A stretch of 61,940 nucleotides of DNA from an uncultured Gemmatimonadota bacterium (GCA_902825965.1 CADEDA010000018.1:1-61940); one strand, 5' to 3'; counted from the stretch's first letter, positions 34,299 through 43,466 are shown. Made by a program: numbers and translations. The notes: a model not told the origin generated them from the letters alone.

Positions 34299-34800
34299 GT
34301 GCCGGCCCCGCCTCTGGACCCGACGCCATTGGTGCGGTTGCCCGCGCTGGCGGGCGCGCTGCGCCTGGGGTCGGTGGCGGTGAAGGACGAAACCGCGCGC
34401 GGCGGTCTCACGAGCTTCAAGGCGCTCGAGCCCTCCTACGCGCTGACAGCCCTGCGGAACGAGGGTCGCCTCGCGCCGCGATCGACTGCTCTCGCTCGGC
34501 GCCGAGGTGCGCCGAGGTGCGCCGAGGTGCGCCGAGGTGCGCCGAGGTGCGCCGGGTCGACGGCGACGATGACGCGGCGTCCCCTCCGGCCCGGCGCTGC
34601 GGATCGTCGAACGTGAGGTCGACGCCTTCCTCGCCATCGATGACGCGTGGGCCTGCGACGCGCACACCCTGCTGACGTCTCCTGCGGCAGCGGACCCCGG
34701 GATCCCGACCTCGCCGACCGGTGCGGCCGGGCTGGGTGCCCTGCTCGCACTCTGCACGGACCCGGCGCGGCGGGCGACACGTAGCGTCCTGCGCTCGCGC
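34299..34800 (+). pseudogene. PLP-dependent lyase relic (diaminopropionate ammonia-lyase/threonine synthase-like)
   Basis: The first part reads PTPLVRLPALAGALRLGS, KDETARGGLTSFKALEPSYA (the SFKAL lysine binds PLP in the family). The last part, in another frame, reads VEREVDAFLAIDDAWACD and SPTGAAGLGALLALCTD, typical of the C-terminal end. The ~200 middle codons are gone and a tandem decamer sits at the junction. Clearly non-functional. Confidence 0.6.
34501..34550. repeat. Five exact copies of a decamer
   Basis: GCCGAGGTGC is repeated five times without a mismatch at the deletion junction of the PLP-lyase relic. Confidence 0.95.
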
Positions 34801-34869
34801 GCCAACGCACACCGTTCTCACAACCCGGACGGGTGGCGACCGGCTCGCGCACCCACGCACCATATTGCC

Positions 34870-36054
34870 ATGCGACTCCTCCGCTCGCGCGCGCGACGCT
34901 GTCTGATCGCCGCCTCGCTGACTGCACTCGGCTGCCGCGCTGCAACGCGGCCCCCGGAACCACCGACCGCCTTGCCGCGCTCGCCCAGCGTGGCCTTCAT
35001 CTCCCGGCTCGGCGTCGACACCGTCTCGGTCGAGTACGCCAGCGTCTCGGCCGACACCATGCGCGGCGCCGTGATCCGGCGCGACCCCCAACTGGCTCGC
35101 GTGGACTACCGCCTCGTCCGCGCGACCCGGGGCGGATTCGGCGAGGTCGAAGTGACGCGGCGCGTCTGGCGGGACGGCACCTGGGCACCTGCACTACCCG
35201 TTCAACTGCGCGCCATCGGCGACTCGGTGGAGATCCGGAGCGAGGCCGGACGTCGTATGGTGCCCGCGCCGTCTCCCACACTCTCGGTGCTCGGGTCCGG
35301 TGCGCTCCTCTCGTTCGCGGTCTCGGAGTTCCTCCGCCTCGGCGTCGACAGCGCCGCGCTGCCGTTCATCGCACCGGTCGGCGGCATAGGTGGTCGCTTC
35401 ATCGCCCGGCGGCGCGACGAGCGCGTGGAGTATCGCCTGTCCGGCGGGTTCGCCGTCGCGCGTCTGCGTCGGGATGGCTGGTTGGAGTACGCAGACGCGT
35501 CCGCGAGCACACTCAAGGAGCGGATCACCGCGGCCAAGCTCGACCTGAAGCGATTCCGCGCGATCGAGCTTGACTGGACCGCGCGTGACGTGGGCGGCCC
35601 GCTCTCTCCGCGCGACACGCTGCGCGCGCGGATCGGGGACCTCACACTCGAAGTCGACTACGGTCGCCCGTCAGTCCGCGGGCGGCCGGTATTCGCCAGC
35701 GGCGTCCTTGGCGACACCATCTGGAGGGCCGGAGCCAACGGCGCCACGCACCTCACGCTCTCGGCGGCGGCACGCATCGGGCACGCCGAGATCCCGGCGG
35801 GACGTTACACGTTGTTCGTGTATGCGGTCGGCGATCAGGCGGCACTCATCATCAATCGCCGAGTCGGGATCTGGGGTACCCAGTACGATGCCCGCGAGGA
35901 CCTGCAGCGCATTCCCCTGACCGTCGCGCTCCGCCAACCGCACACGGAGCGGTTCACCATCGCAGTCGTCGACGGTCCGCGCGGCACGGTCCTCAGCCTC
36001 GCATGGGCCGACCGCAAGTGGACCATCGCTATCGCACCGGTCCGGATCCCATGA
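34870..36054 (+). CDS. DUF2911-containing lipoprotein
   Basis: A 394-residue protein. Lipobox-like start (LIAASLTALGCRA), a ~220-residue beta-rich N-terminal half, then a DUF2911 domain: LEVDYGRPSVRGRPVF, DTIWRAGANGATHLTLS, IPAGRYTLFVYAVG. DUF2911 proteins are exported and common in this kind of bacterium; function unknown. The stop overlaps the degenerate attC of the next cassette, which runs in the opposite direction. Confidence 0.8.
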   Translation: MRLLRSRARRCLIAASLTALGCRAATRPPEPPTALPRSPSVAFISRLGVDTVSVEYASVSADTMRGAVIRRDPQLARVDYRLVRATRGGFGEVEVTRRVWRDGTWAPALPVQLRAIGDSVEIRSEAGRRMVPAPSPTLSVLGSGALLSFAVSEFLRLGVDSAALPFIAPVGGIGGRFIARRRDERVEYRLSGGFAVARLRRDGWLEYADASASTLKERITAAKLDLKRFRAIELDWTARDVGGPLSPRDTLRARIGDLTLEVDYGRPSVRGRPVFASGVLGDTIWRAGANGATHLTLSAAARIGHAEIPAGRYTLFVYAVGDQAALIINRRVGIWGTQYDAREDLQRIPLTVALRQPHTERFTIAVVDGPRGTVLSLAWADRKWTIAIAPVRIP

Positions 36055-36154
36055 CCGTGGTGCGCTTCGGCCGCGGGCTGTCCCGCGTGCAATACTCCGG
36101 CCGCCCAACAACGGCATCACTGGCCGCGGCTGTCGGCAGTAAGCGTCGCTATCC
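36049..36154 (-). repeat. attC-like site after the DUF4760 cassette gene
   Basis: Right arm CGGCAGTAAGCGTCGCTATCC is closely like the attC arms near 58-61 kb. Left arm CCATGACCGTGG...GGCCGCGG is degenerate. Read on the minus strand, R'' (GGATAGC) contains the TAG stop of the DUF4760 gene. About 106 bp. Confidence 0.6.
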
Positions 36155-36793
36155 GCCGGCGATCAAGAGTCCGCGCGACGCAGGAAAGACCTTCGAGGTC
36201 AAGACTGACTTTCGATCCTTCCACGAATCGGCGACCTTCTCCAGCTCGATATCGAGCTCAGGGTTGTTATCGATGCGCCGTGTTTCCTCGATATAGTGTC
36301 GCAGTCCATTGTATGCCCATGGAGCGATGAAGGAGAGCGAGTAGAAGAGCGTCTCCTCGTCTGCGTACTGCTGCTGCACGGCGATGGCGACAAGTTCCAG
36401 CTGTCCAAGCAATGAACTCACGCCTGCCAACAACTCGTGGTCCGCGAGAATCTTCTTGTGCAGATCCTGCGGCGCGATGGCCTTGTTTGCGATCTCCTTG
36501 TCGATGAGAAGCCGTACCTTGGCCCTGTCCATCTGCGCAAAGGTTTGGACCAACGCGAACGCGTTGTCGCGACGCTTCTGAGTCAACGCATCTCGCACTG
36601 ACCAACCCGCGAAGAATGCGCTGTAGACTGCGGCCGCGCCTCCCACAACAGCCGCGGCAAAGACGACGAGCTCGTGCGCGGTCGGCAGCAAGTGAAATGC
36701 GGCGATGAAGCCGACTCCGAGCAACGTGAGTACGAGTGCGATGCCGATCTTCAACTTTACTGTCGTGAACTCGCCCGGCTCCTTGCGCGTCAT
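36149..36793 (-). CDS. DUF4760-like membrane protein, integron cassette gene
   Basis: A 214-residue protein with two N-terminal membrane segments (IGIALVLTLLGVGFIAAFHLL; ELVVFAAAVVGGAAAVYSAFF) and a cytoplasmic helical part containing LVQTFAQMDRAKVRLLID, LYSLSFIAPWAYNGLRHYI. This matches DUF4760. The stop lies inside an attC-like R'' box and the start is 45 nt after another attC-like site: the arrangement of an integron cassette. Longer upstream readings pass through the attC and are rejected. Confidence 0.78.
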   Translation of the reverse strand: MTRKEPGEFTTVKLKIGIALVLTLLGVGFIAAFHLLPTAHELVVFAAAVVGGAAAVYSAFFAGWSVRDALTQKRRDNAFALVQTFAQMDRAKVRLLIDKEIANKAIAPQDLHKKILADHELLAGVSSLLGQLELVAIAVQQQYADEETLFYSLSFIAPWAYNGLRHYIEETRRIDNNPELDIELEKVADSWKDRKSVLTSKVFPASRGLLIAGG

Positions 36794-36837
36794 TGCGAAG
36801 TGTCTCTGTGTGGGTGGAAGCTGATGGGGGCTGCTGC

Positions 36838-36918
36838 GGATGACGTGGGCTTCTGCTGCGAGCGCTCCAACATGATGCGCGCTTCCGCAAACGCCCGTCT
36901 GAAGCAAGCGTCTTGATG
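36838..36918 (-). repeat. Degenerate attC-like site upstream of the DUF4760 gene
   Basis: GGATGACGTGGGCTTCTGC at the left and GAAGCAAGCGTCTTGATGCC at the right align with the arms of the attC at 60621-60757. About 81 bp, with mutated core boxes (GGATGAC, CTTGATG). Confidence 0.5.
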
Positions 36919-37633
36919 CCGGCACCTCGCGAACGTCGCGTCCACGGGGCCCGCCGCGCAACGGAACGGTGAGGGGCGGCGCCCGCAGGTGTCGCCGCTC
37001 ATTCGGCTGATTTCGGATCGCCTGCAGCGCCTGCGGACGGTCTACGACGAGCGCTTCCCGCGCGCGTATCGCCCGTGGGCGCCCCGTGGGCGCCCCGTGG
37101 GCGCCCCGTCGTCGCGCAGGTCGCGGACACGGTCCTCGCCTGGGACATCCGAGGCCGCCCCAGCAGCCCGCGAACCCCGCAAGCCGTCTTGCGGCCGGCG
37201 CGACGCAACGCGCGAGGCTATGCGCGAGGCTTTCCGCGACGACCCAGACGCCGACACCGGGCGTGCGCGTAAGCGGCCGAGCGCGCAGCTCGGCGATCCA
37301 TCCGATCCCATTGGAGTGAACGCCTCCGCTCCGTCCATATAGCGCCCCGCTCGAGGCGCTCCCCGGCCCGCGCTCGACTCCCATCCCCAGCCGCGTGGAT
37401 GAGCGACCCCTGCACGGCCCACCGGCGAGGGATTCGGTGATGCGGAGGGAGCCGCGCAGCCCCCGACGTCCATCGCGGTGGACGCGCGCGCCAAGGACGA
37501 ACACGAGAGAGCCGTAGCAAAGTCCCTTCGTGCCCCGCGTCTTCGGTGGGTGGGAGACGTGCGGTCTAGAACTAGCCATCGCATCTCGGCGGAAGAGTGA
37601 TTACGCTCAGACTACGGCTGCGGGCATCCCTCC
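36919..37633. other. Gene-poor stretch with a short tandem repeat
   Basis: About 715 nt. At 37072-37104 an 11-bp unit (CCCGTGGGCGC) is repeated three times. Several long frames cross this region, but none has domain similarity or a ribosome binding site. It may be cassette debris. Confidence 0.4.
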
Positions 37634-39037
37634 TCACCTCGCTCGTGCCGACGGGCGCTGGTGCCGAGGCAGCACTGCGCCACGCAGAACCACCGCGCGG
37701 ATCCGCCGAGTTGCCGCAACGTCGACAAGCGGATTCGCATCCAACAGCACCAGGTCCGCAGCCTGGCCCATGACGACCTCGTCCACCTGTCCCGCGAGTC
37801 CCGCGACCGCCGCCGCGTCCATCGTCGCGGCACGAAGTGCCTCCGTGGGTGAGAGGCCGCCCCGTCGCACGAGCATCTCCAGTTCCTCGTGTAGACTCCA
37901 CCCCGGAACGATCCCCAACACGCCGACGTCTGTGCCCGCAAGGATCACGACGCCGGCATCACGCATCGCGCGCGCCTGTCGCGCCGACGCAGACTCGATG
38001 GTAGCCCAGTCCGTCGACGTGTCCGGGTCCGTCGCGCGCATACGCAGGCCGTCTCGCCAGTTGTCGCGAAGAGTTGCGGCGACGTCGCGCATTCGCGAGT
38101 CCTTGGCACCGAGGGAGTCCGCGAGCATCCGCCGCCACGTGCTATCCGGGACGCTGCGGGCGAGACCGGTCACGATGGTCGGCGTCCACGCGGTGCCGTT
38201 TCGTGCCAGCCGTTGCATCAACGCCCGTCGCGCCGAGTCGCTGAGCGTCGAGAAGGCCTCGCGAAGACCGCCGGCTTCCGCCGCCAGGACAGAGTGCTCG
38301 AACGACCCCATCCCGGAGTCGGACACGATCCCGACGGCACTCAGCGGAGGCGCGTGGCCCGCAAGCCGCACTCCGCGCGCGCGCAACGTCCGAGCAAGCG
38401 CAAAGTAGGCCGGTCCCGGCGGGTAGTTTCGAATCTTGGCGAAATCTGCGCCCGTGCGCTGGATAGCGTCGACGGCCACCACGGCGTCCTCCGGGGTCGC
38501 GAGGGCGAGCCGCGACCGGATCTCCCGCACGAACGCCGAGTCCGCATCATCACGCTCCGTGACGAACTGTATCCACCTGGCGCTCTCAAGCACTGGCCCC
38601 GCCGCGACGATGCGCGGCCCTCGCAACGCGCCGCCGGCAACGGAATCCCGCCACGCGATGATGGGGCCGGTGCCACCCATGTCCCGCACGCCCGTGATAC
38701 CGTGACGCAAGAAGGCCTCGAGGCTCTCGCGACCCGCGTACGAGAGATGCACGTGCATGTCCCAGAGACCGGGCATCACGAAACGCCCTTGTCCGTCAAT
38801 TCGGTCGGCGTCCGTCGGCACCGCAACGGACCCCCGCGGGCCGATTGCGACGATCCGCTCGCCGCGCACCAGAACAGTCTGGTCGGACACGGTTCGACCC
38901 TCACGCACGTCGACCACCGACACGCCGATGATGGCAAGCGCGCGAGGCCGTCCTGCCTCACCTTCCGGCGCGCGTCGCGTCGGCGGCGCGCACGCGCTGG
39001 CGGCAAGGAGAAGCAACAGGATTCGAACGCGCAGCAT
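37634..39037 (-). CDS. Secreted amidohydrolase (imidazolonepropionase-like)
   Basis: A 467-residue lipoprotein (LLLLLAASACAPPT). Metal-dependent amidohydrolase motifs in order: MPGLWDMHVHLSY, KIRNYP (a lysine position), RLAGHAPP, SFEHSV, ILAGTDVGV; final strands with GQAADLVLLDANPL. All metal ligands are present. It lies 15 nt after the DUF4440-like gene and is probably co-transcribed with it. Substrate unknown; family members act on cyclic amides and dipeptides. Confidence 0.88.
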   Translation of the reverse strand: MLRVRILLLLLAASACAPPTRRAPEGEAGRPRALAIIGVSVVDVREGRTVSDQTVLVRGERIVAIGPRGSVAVPTDADRIDGQGRFVMPGLWDMHVHLSYAGRESLEAFLRHGITGVRDMGGTGPIIAWRDSVAGGALRGPRIVAAGPVLESARWIQFVTERDDADSAFVREIRSRLALATPEDAVVAVDAIQRTGADFAKIRNYPPGPAYFALARTLRARGVRLAGHAPPLSAVGIVSDSGMGSFEHSVLAAEAGGLREAFSTLSDSARRALMQRLARNGTAWTPTIVTGLARSVPDSTWRRMLADSLGAKDSRMRDVAATLRDNWRDGLRMRATDPDTSTDWATIESASARQARAMRDAGVVILAGTDVGVLGIVPGWSLHEELEMLVRRGGLSPTEALRAATMDAAAVAGLAGQVDEVVMGQAADLVLLDANPLVDVAATRRIRAVVLRGAVLPRHQRPSARAR

Positions 39038-39052
39038 GGGTGCCTCGTCCCG

Positions 39053-39943
39053 CTACCGAGGTGGACTCTGCCAAAGTACCTGAACAACACGCCAGCGCCC
39101 GTCCTGACGCGCCATCGTGAGATAGTCCACACCCCACCACGCGGTCACTTTCGCCACGGCGATCTGATCAAGAACGTCCAGCACCTCGACCCGCTTGGGC
39201 GCTCCCGGCGGAGGCCCGCCGCGGCCCGATGTGCGGACCGTTCGGGTGAACGCGTGGAACTCCTCCCACGACATCCGTGACATCGCGAAGCCACCCTCGC
39301 GCCGACGCGAGTACCCCATCTTGTGCACGGCAGGATCGATGCTGCGGATATGCTTGGTGCTGTCGCCCTCGTAGAATGCTTCGAGGTAATCGAGCGCGGC
39401 GCGCTCGACGCTCGCGCGTGCGTCCGCCATCGACGACGCGCCGCCGACCCATCCGCCGACCCGCCGCATCCGGTACACCGTGGGCGCGGATCCTCCGCCG
39501 AGCGTCGCCACCCACTCGTTGCCGTCGACGCGGTGCCAGCGGTACCCTGATCCCGAGCGCCCGGTCTCGAACCAGACCGTGTCCGTCGCGATCCGGGCTA
39601 CGCTCGCCGACTGCGCTCCTCGACGCAGGCTCAGAATCCTGCCCTGCGAGAGGACGATGCGCGCGGCATTGGGCGCAGAGGTGAACGTGGAGTCCATACC
39701 GAACTCGCGCTGCTCGATCGTCGTGTCGTTGACGAACACGTACTCCTCGAAGAAGCGCGGATAGTTGCCACCCGAGCCGAGCCAGCGCCCTTCAAGCCAC
39801 CGCAGTGCGGCGAACTGCGCCCGCGTGATCGTCGTCGCGGACGTGACTTGCGCCTCGGGGCGTCCGGGAAGCAGCAAGACAAGGAGCAACGGAGCGACCA
39901 GGATCTGTCTGGCCGGGGAGAACGACAATGCGAACATGATCAA
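39053..39943 (-). CDS. Two-domain secreted protein with NTF2-like C-terminus
   Basis: A 296-residue protein with a signal peptide (LLLVLLLPGRPEAQ). The N-terminal half (FAALRWLEGRWLGSGGN, FVNDTTIEQREFG, YRWHRVDGNEWVATLG) resembles the lipocalin-like DUF6265 group. The C-terminal half (YLEAFYEGDSTKHIRSIDP, AVAKVTAWWGVDYL, GRWRVVQVLW) is a lumazine-binding/NTF2-like domain. It precedes the amidohydrolase in an operon. An ATG two codons downstream is an equal start. Confidence 0.75.
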   Translation of the reverse strand: MIMFALSFSPARQILVAPLLLVLLLPGRPEAQVTSATTITRAQFAALRWLEGRWLGSGGNYPRFFEEYVFVNDTTIEQREFGMDSTFTSAPNAARIVLSQGRILSLRRGAQSASVARIATDTVWFETGRSGSGYRWHRVDGNEWVATLGGGSAPTVYRMRRVGGWVGGASSMADARASVERAALDYLEAFYEGDSTKHIRSIDPAVHKMGYSRRREGGFAMSRMSWEEFHAFTRTVRTSGRGGPPPGAPKRVEVLDVLDQIAVAKVTAWWGVDYLTMARQDGRWRVVQVLWQSPPR

Positions 39944-40098
39944 TGGCTCTGGTGTGAAGGGTGGCAGCTCCGGCGCCGCGCGCGGTCCCCAATGAAACCT
40001 AAGAAGATGCCCGCGGCCGGCACGGTGCCTATGTGTGCGTCTCGTTTGTCCTGCGGACGTACCCGTGCGAAAGGGCCGCGATCGCGTACATCTGCAAC

Positions 40099-40587
40099 AT
40101 GCGCCTCGCTCTCGCCCTGATGCTGTGGGTCGTGCCTATGCGGCCGGTCCTCGCACCGCCGTACTCCGATGCGGTTGAGCTGACGATCACCGGGCGCTCT
40201 CAGCCCAGCACCGCTTCCGACTCCGCCGCCCTGCGCGCCGCCGTCGACTCGCTGCGCCGCATGCGCGCCCCCGCCGACGGCTGGACCGCGCTCGCCGTTC
40301 CGACGAGCGAGACGGGGCGCATCCGAATGGTGCTTCGCATCGACGACGGACGCTGGATTCCTCCACACACCCACAACCTCAGCAAGCGGCTCACGGTGCT
40401 GGAGGGGACGCTGCTGGTCGGCCACGGCGAGCATATCACGCCGGGCGGCGCCGCGAGGGAAAGACTCACAGCGGGGGCCACGACCGAGATGCCAGCCCGG
40501 GTGGTCCATTTCGAGGGCGCCGAGGGACGCGCCCTCGTCTTGCTGGACGCGGCGGCGGGACTCACGACGACCTGGGTGGGGCGGTAG
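40099..40587 (+). CDS. Secreted cupin-domain protein
   Basis: A 162-residue protein with a signal peptide (LALMLWVVPMRPVLA). The cupin core PPHTHNLSKRLTVLEGTLLV and GHGEHITPGG, with metal histidines in H-x-H, is followed by PARVVHFEGAEG. A role as an oxygenase, isomerase or sensor cannot be chosen. Divergent from the preceding operon. Confidence 0.78.
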   Translation: MRLALALMLWVVPMRPVLAPPYSDAVELTITGRSQPSTASDSAALRAAVDSLRRMRAPADGWTALAVPTSETGRIRMVLRIDDGRWIPPHTHNLSKRLTVLEGTLLVGHGEHITPGGAARERLTAGATTEMPARVVHFEGAEGRALVLLDAAAGLTTTWVGR

Positions 40588-40921
40588 CTGCGTCCCGACC
40601 ATTCTGGGAAGCCTGGCCCCGAGGACGCAACACACTGTGTGGCCCGCGTCCACCCGCTCGCGAGTCGCCCACGTGGTCCTATTCCTCTCGCTCGAAGCGG
40701 CATGCCGCACAGGCCGGTGAGCGCCTGCGGCCCCCACTAACCCGCTAGACGCACGTGCATACCCGACCTGTGACGGCTGCCCCTCGAGCAGGGCCCAGCA
40801 ACGAATGGGAACGCTAGCGTTCCGGCCCCGGTCGAGTAAACGGGAGTCCTGTGTGTGTCGCGTAAGATCGACCGGCGCTCCTCGCGTCCGACAACTCAGA
40901 CGCCGATGCCGCCCTAAGCCT
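40588..40921. other. Intergenic stretch
   Basis: 334 nt between the cupin gene and the anti-sigma gene; the two genes converge. No gene or clear terminator seen. Confidence 0.4.
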
Positions 40922-41170
40922 TCAGCCTTCAGCCCTCAGCGCCGTCGCCACCCGCACCCGCAGTGACGCGAACTCGTCCGGCGCATGCGACGTGCGCACC
41001 GCCTCCAGGAACGCCGCCGCAAAGTCATAGTGCGAACGGCACCCCGCACAAGCCTCAAGGTGCGCGACGATCCCCGCGCGCGCACTCTCCGGCAGCGCAC
41101 CGTCGAGGTGCGGCCACAGCTGCCGCACGACCTCGGCGCAGCTGAGCGGGACGGGCGAAACAAGGGTCAT
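40922..41170 (-). CDS. Anti-sigma factor with zf-HC2 zinc finger
   Basis: An 82-residue protein. The zinc-binding anti-sigma motif is present: SCAEVVRQLWPHLDGALP and VAHLEACAGC (H-x3-C-x2-C). No membrane segment, so it is a soluble, ZAS-type anti-sigma factor that would bind the ECF sigma encoded just upstream. Its start overlaps the sigma stop by 4 nt (ATGA). Confidence 0.87.
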   Translation of the reverse strand: MTLVSPVPLSCAEVVRQLWPHLDGALPESARAGIVAHLEACAGCRSHYDFAAAFLEAVRTSHAPDEFASLRVRVATALRAEG

Positions 41171-41739
41171 GGGCGAGGTCCTGTGGGAGTCGCGGCCGCG
41201 AAGCCGCGGTCGATGGCGTGTGCGAGCAACATTTCCTGCAACAGCCGCCGCGCGCGGTAGAGCCGCGAGCGCACCGTGCCGAGCGGGATCATCAGGAGCT
41301 CGGCGATCTCCTCGTACGTGAAACCCTCCACGTCGTACAGCGTCACCACGTCGCGGAAGATGGGCTCCAGCCGCTCGAGGCTCGCGCGGATGGCCGGCCC
41401 GAGGTCGAGGCGGTCGAACAGGTCGTCGAGCCCCATCGCTCGCGCATCGCGGTGCACCTGCACGGCACCGAGGATCTCGAGCGTCTCGTCCTCCGACGCG
41501 ATGACCACCTCGGAGCGGGCCTTGTTGGCGAGGAATGCGTTGCGACAGATCGTGGCGAGCCAACGCTTGCAGTCCGACCCGGGCACGAAGGTGTTCCAGT
41601 GCCGGAGCGCGCGCAGGAAGGTCTCCTGCACGAGGTCGTCGGCGTCCGCCGCGTCCCGCGTGAGCGCACGCGCCACGCGAGCCACCGCGTCGAGGTGCGG
41701 CAGCGCGACGGCGCTGAAGTCCTGGACGGCGTCGGGCAT
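41167..41739 (-). CDS. ECF sigma factor
   Basis: A 190-residue sigma factor with region 2 (ADADDLVQETFLRALRHWNTF, KRWLATICRNAFLANKAR) and region 4 (LEPIFRDVVTLYDVEGFTYE, IPLGTVRSRLYRARRLLQEM). It is paired with the zf-HC2 anti-sigma factor; loss of zinc by thiol oxidation is a common trigger. The divergent thioredoxin-like gene fits an oxidative stress role. A start 11 codons upstream is also possible. Confidence 0.88.
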   Translation of the reverse strand: MPDAVQDFSAVALPHLDAVARVARALTRDAADADDLVQETFLRALRHWNTFVPGSDCKRWLATICRNAFLANKARSEVVIASEDETLEILGAVQVHRDARAMGLDDLFDRLDLGPAIRASLERLEPIFRDVVTLYDVEGFTYEEIAELLMIPLGTVRSRLYRARRLLQEMLLAHAIDRGFAAATPTGPRP

Positions 41740-41767
41740 GGAGGAAGTTGGCGGTCCGGTCACTGCA

Positions 41768-41779
41768 GGCACTAGTGCC
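41768..41779. promoter_or_regulatory. Palindrome between the sigma gene and the thioredoxin gene
   Basis: GGCACTAGTGCC is a perfect 12-bp palindrome about 30 nt upstream of the sigma factor start and in the divergent intergenic region. Candidate operator; nothing else supports it. Confidence 0.3.
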
Positions 41780-41881
41780 GGCGGCCCGGGTGAGTTCCCG
41801 GGAACTCGTCGCGGGGCTCGTCGCTACCGCTCGGAGTTGCGCCACCCACTCCGGGTGGCCACCCCTTCGACCCCTGCGAAC

Positions 41882-42409
41882 ATGAACATCCCCTCACGTC
41901 GGCACCTCGCCGCCCTCGCGTCCCTGACCCTCCTCGCCATCGTCGCGCCCGTCGCAGCGGTCCGCGCCCAGGAGGCCGGCATAGCCGTCGGTGCCATGGC
42001 TCCCGCCGCCATGGTGGAGTCGCTCGACGGCAAGCCGATGAACCTGAGCGACATCTACGGAAAGGGCACTCCCGTGGTGCTGGAGTTCTGGGCCACCTGG
42101 TGCCCGCTCTGCCGCAAGTTGGAGCCCGCGATGGCCGCCGCCCGCACCAAGTACGACGGCAAGGTGAAGTTCGTGGGTGTTGGCGTCTCGGCCAACCAGT
42201 CACCCGAGCGCCAGAAGGCGCACATCGAGGCGAACAGGATGGGCGGCGTGTACGTCTTCGATCGCCACGACGCCGCGACGAAGGCCTTCCAGGTGCCGCA
42301 CACGAGTTATGTCGTGGTGCTCGACGGTGCGGGCAAGGTGGTGTACACCGGCGTCGGCGAGTCGCAGGATATCGATGCGGCGGTGAAGAAGGTGCTCGGC
42401 GGTATGTGA
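41882..42409 (+). CDS. TlpA/ResA-like periplasmic thioredoxin
   Basis: A 175-residue protein with a signal peptide (SLTLLAIVAPVAAVRAQ). The thioredoxin active site WCPLC is in VVLEFWATWCPLCRKLEPAM and the cis-proline in QVPHTSYVVVLD. Typical of disulfide reductases that act on cytochrome c maturation or cell-envelope thiols. Divergent from the ECF/anti-sigma pair. In the active site PL replaces the usual EP/GP pair. Confidence 0.87.
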   Translation: MNIPSRRHLAALASLTLLAIVAPVAAVRAQEAGIAVGAMAPAAMVESLDGKPMNLSDIYGKGTPVVLEFWATWCPLCRKLEPAMAAARTKYDGKVKFVGVGVSANQSPERQKAHIEANRMGGVYVFDRHDAATKAFQVPHTSYVVVLDGAGKVVYTGVGESQDIDAAVKKVLGGM

Positions 42410-42428
42410 GGCCGCGCAGGACCGGCGC

Positions 42429-42455
42429 TGTCACATCACGACGCCGGTGTCCGTC
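42429..42455 (+). promoter_or_regulatory. ECF41-type promoter of the CMD-sigma operon
   Basis: TGTCACA at 42429-42435, then 16 nt, then CGTC at 42452-42455. This is the motif I know for ECF41 target promoters (TGTCACA-N16-CGTC). It lies 42 nt before the start of the CMD gene, which is followed by an ECF41-like sigma gene, so the operon is expected to activate itself. Confidence 0.75.
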
Positions 42456-42497
42456 TAGAGGGTTACATCCTGGCTCAACCCTAGCCCGACACCGGCG

Positions 42498-43466
42498 ATG
42501 GCCGACTCCATTCGTCTCCGGGCAGCCCTGGCGCTGACCCTGCCTCTCCTGCTCACCGTGAACGCGGTGGCCATGCTGGTCGCCGGCCGCTGGTGGTACA
42601 GCGCTGTCCCTGGCGTCATGGCCACCGGCCCGTTCAACCTGCATTTTGTCGCCGACGTCGGCGTCGCCTTCCTGGCCTCCGCGCTCGCCATAGGACTGGG
42701 CACTCGCCTGCGCTCGCCGTTGCTCGCCTTGCCCGGGGTGTCGTTCCTCGCTGGTCACGCCGCCGTCCACCTCGTGCTGGGAATGGCGCACGGATTCCCC
42801 CGCGGCGCGCCACTCGCCGTGGAACTCGGTGCCGTGTATCTCCCGGCGGTCACCGCGGTCTGGATGCTCCGCTCGATCCTGCGTCTCGAAGCACTCCGCG
42901 CATTGGGTCGCCTCGCCCCGTCCGAGGTCGTGATCCGCGTGGCGGAACAGAGGCTGGGCGTCACCCTCGAATACTTGCGCGTGCTCGCCTCGACATCGCC
43001 GGCGACATTCGCAAAGGTGCTGCAACTGAGCGCTGTCCTGGATGCGGCTGCGTCGGGTCGAGCCGCCGCTGGCAGGAGCCACTGCGCCTCGATCAATCTC
43101 GCGTCGATTCATCTCGCGGCTCTTGCGGCGACCATCCACGACGACTGCGGCGAGTGCGTCCAGATCGCCGTCAACCGGGCGCTCGCCGACGGGGTGGATC
43201 CGCGGTACGTTCGAGCCGTGCTCGATGATCGCGTGCATGAACTGCCACCGCCGCTCGCGGATGCCGTCCGGTTCGGACGAGGCGTCGTCGCGTCCGACCC
43301 GGCGGCAGACGACGTACGGCAGCGGCTCGCAGCGCAGCATGGCACGCGGATGATCGCGGAGCTGGCGTTCGCCGTCGCGGCGGCGCGGCTCCATCCGGCA
43401 TTGAAGCGGGGCCTGGGCCTCGCGCAGAGTTGCCGCGCCACTCGGATCGTCATGTCCGATGCGTGA
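42498..43466 (+). CDS. Membrane-anchored carboxymuconolactone decarboxylase-like protein
   Basis: A 322-residue fusion. Residues 1-130 have about four membrane segments (ALALTLPLLLTVNAVAMLV, VGVAFLASALAIGLG, VHLVLGMAHGF). Residues ~150-322 are a CMD/AhpD-like domain with HDDCGECVQIAVNRAL, where the C-x2-C pair is the usual redox centre. The C-terminal histidine motif seen in AhpD is not obvious. It precedes the ECF41-like sigma gene with an 8-nt overlap. CMD-type genes are the known partners of ECF41 factors; a membrane-fused form is unusual. Confidence 0.75.
   Translation: MADSIRLRAALALTLPLLLTVNAVAMLVAGRWWYSAVPGVMATGPFNLHFVADVGVAFLASALAIGLGTRLRSPLLALPGVSFLAGHAAVHLVLGMAHGFPRGAPLAVELGAVYLPAVTAVWMLRSILRLEALRALGRLAPSEVVIRVAEQRLGVTLEYLRVLASTSPATFAKVLQLSAVLDAAASGRAAAGRSHCASINLASIHLAALAATIHDDCGECVQIAVNRALADGVDPRYVRAVLDDRVHELPPPLADAVRFGRGVVASDPAADDVRQRLAAQHGTRMIAELAFAVAAARLHPALKRGLGLAQSCRATRIVMSDA

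Noticed and set aside
34501-34550. Decamer repeats as a CRISPR array
   Set aside because: Units are adjacent without spacers and only 10 bp long.
36794-37579. N-terminal extension of the DUF4760 frame to 476 residues
   Set aside because: It would pass through the attC-like site and a short tandem repeat; the ATG at 36793 starts the recognisable domain.
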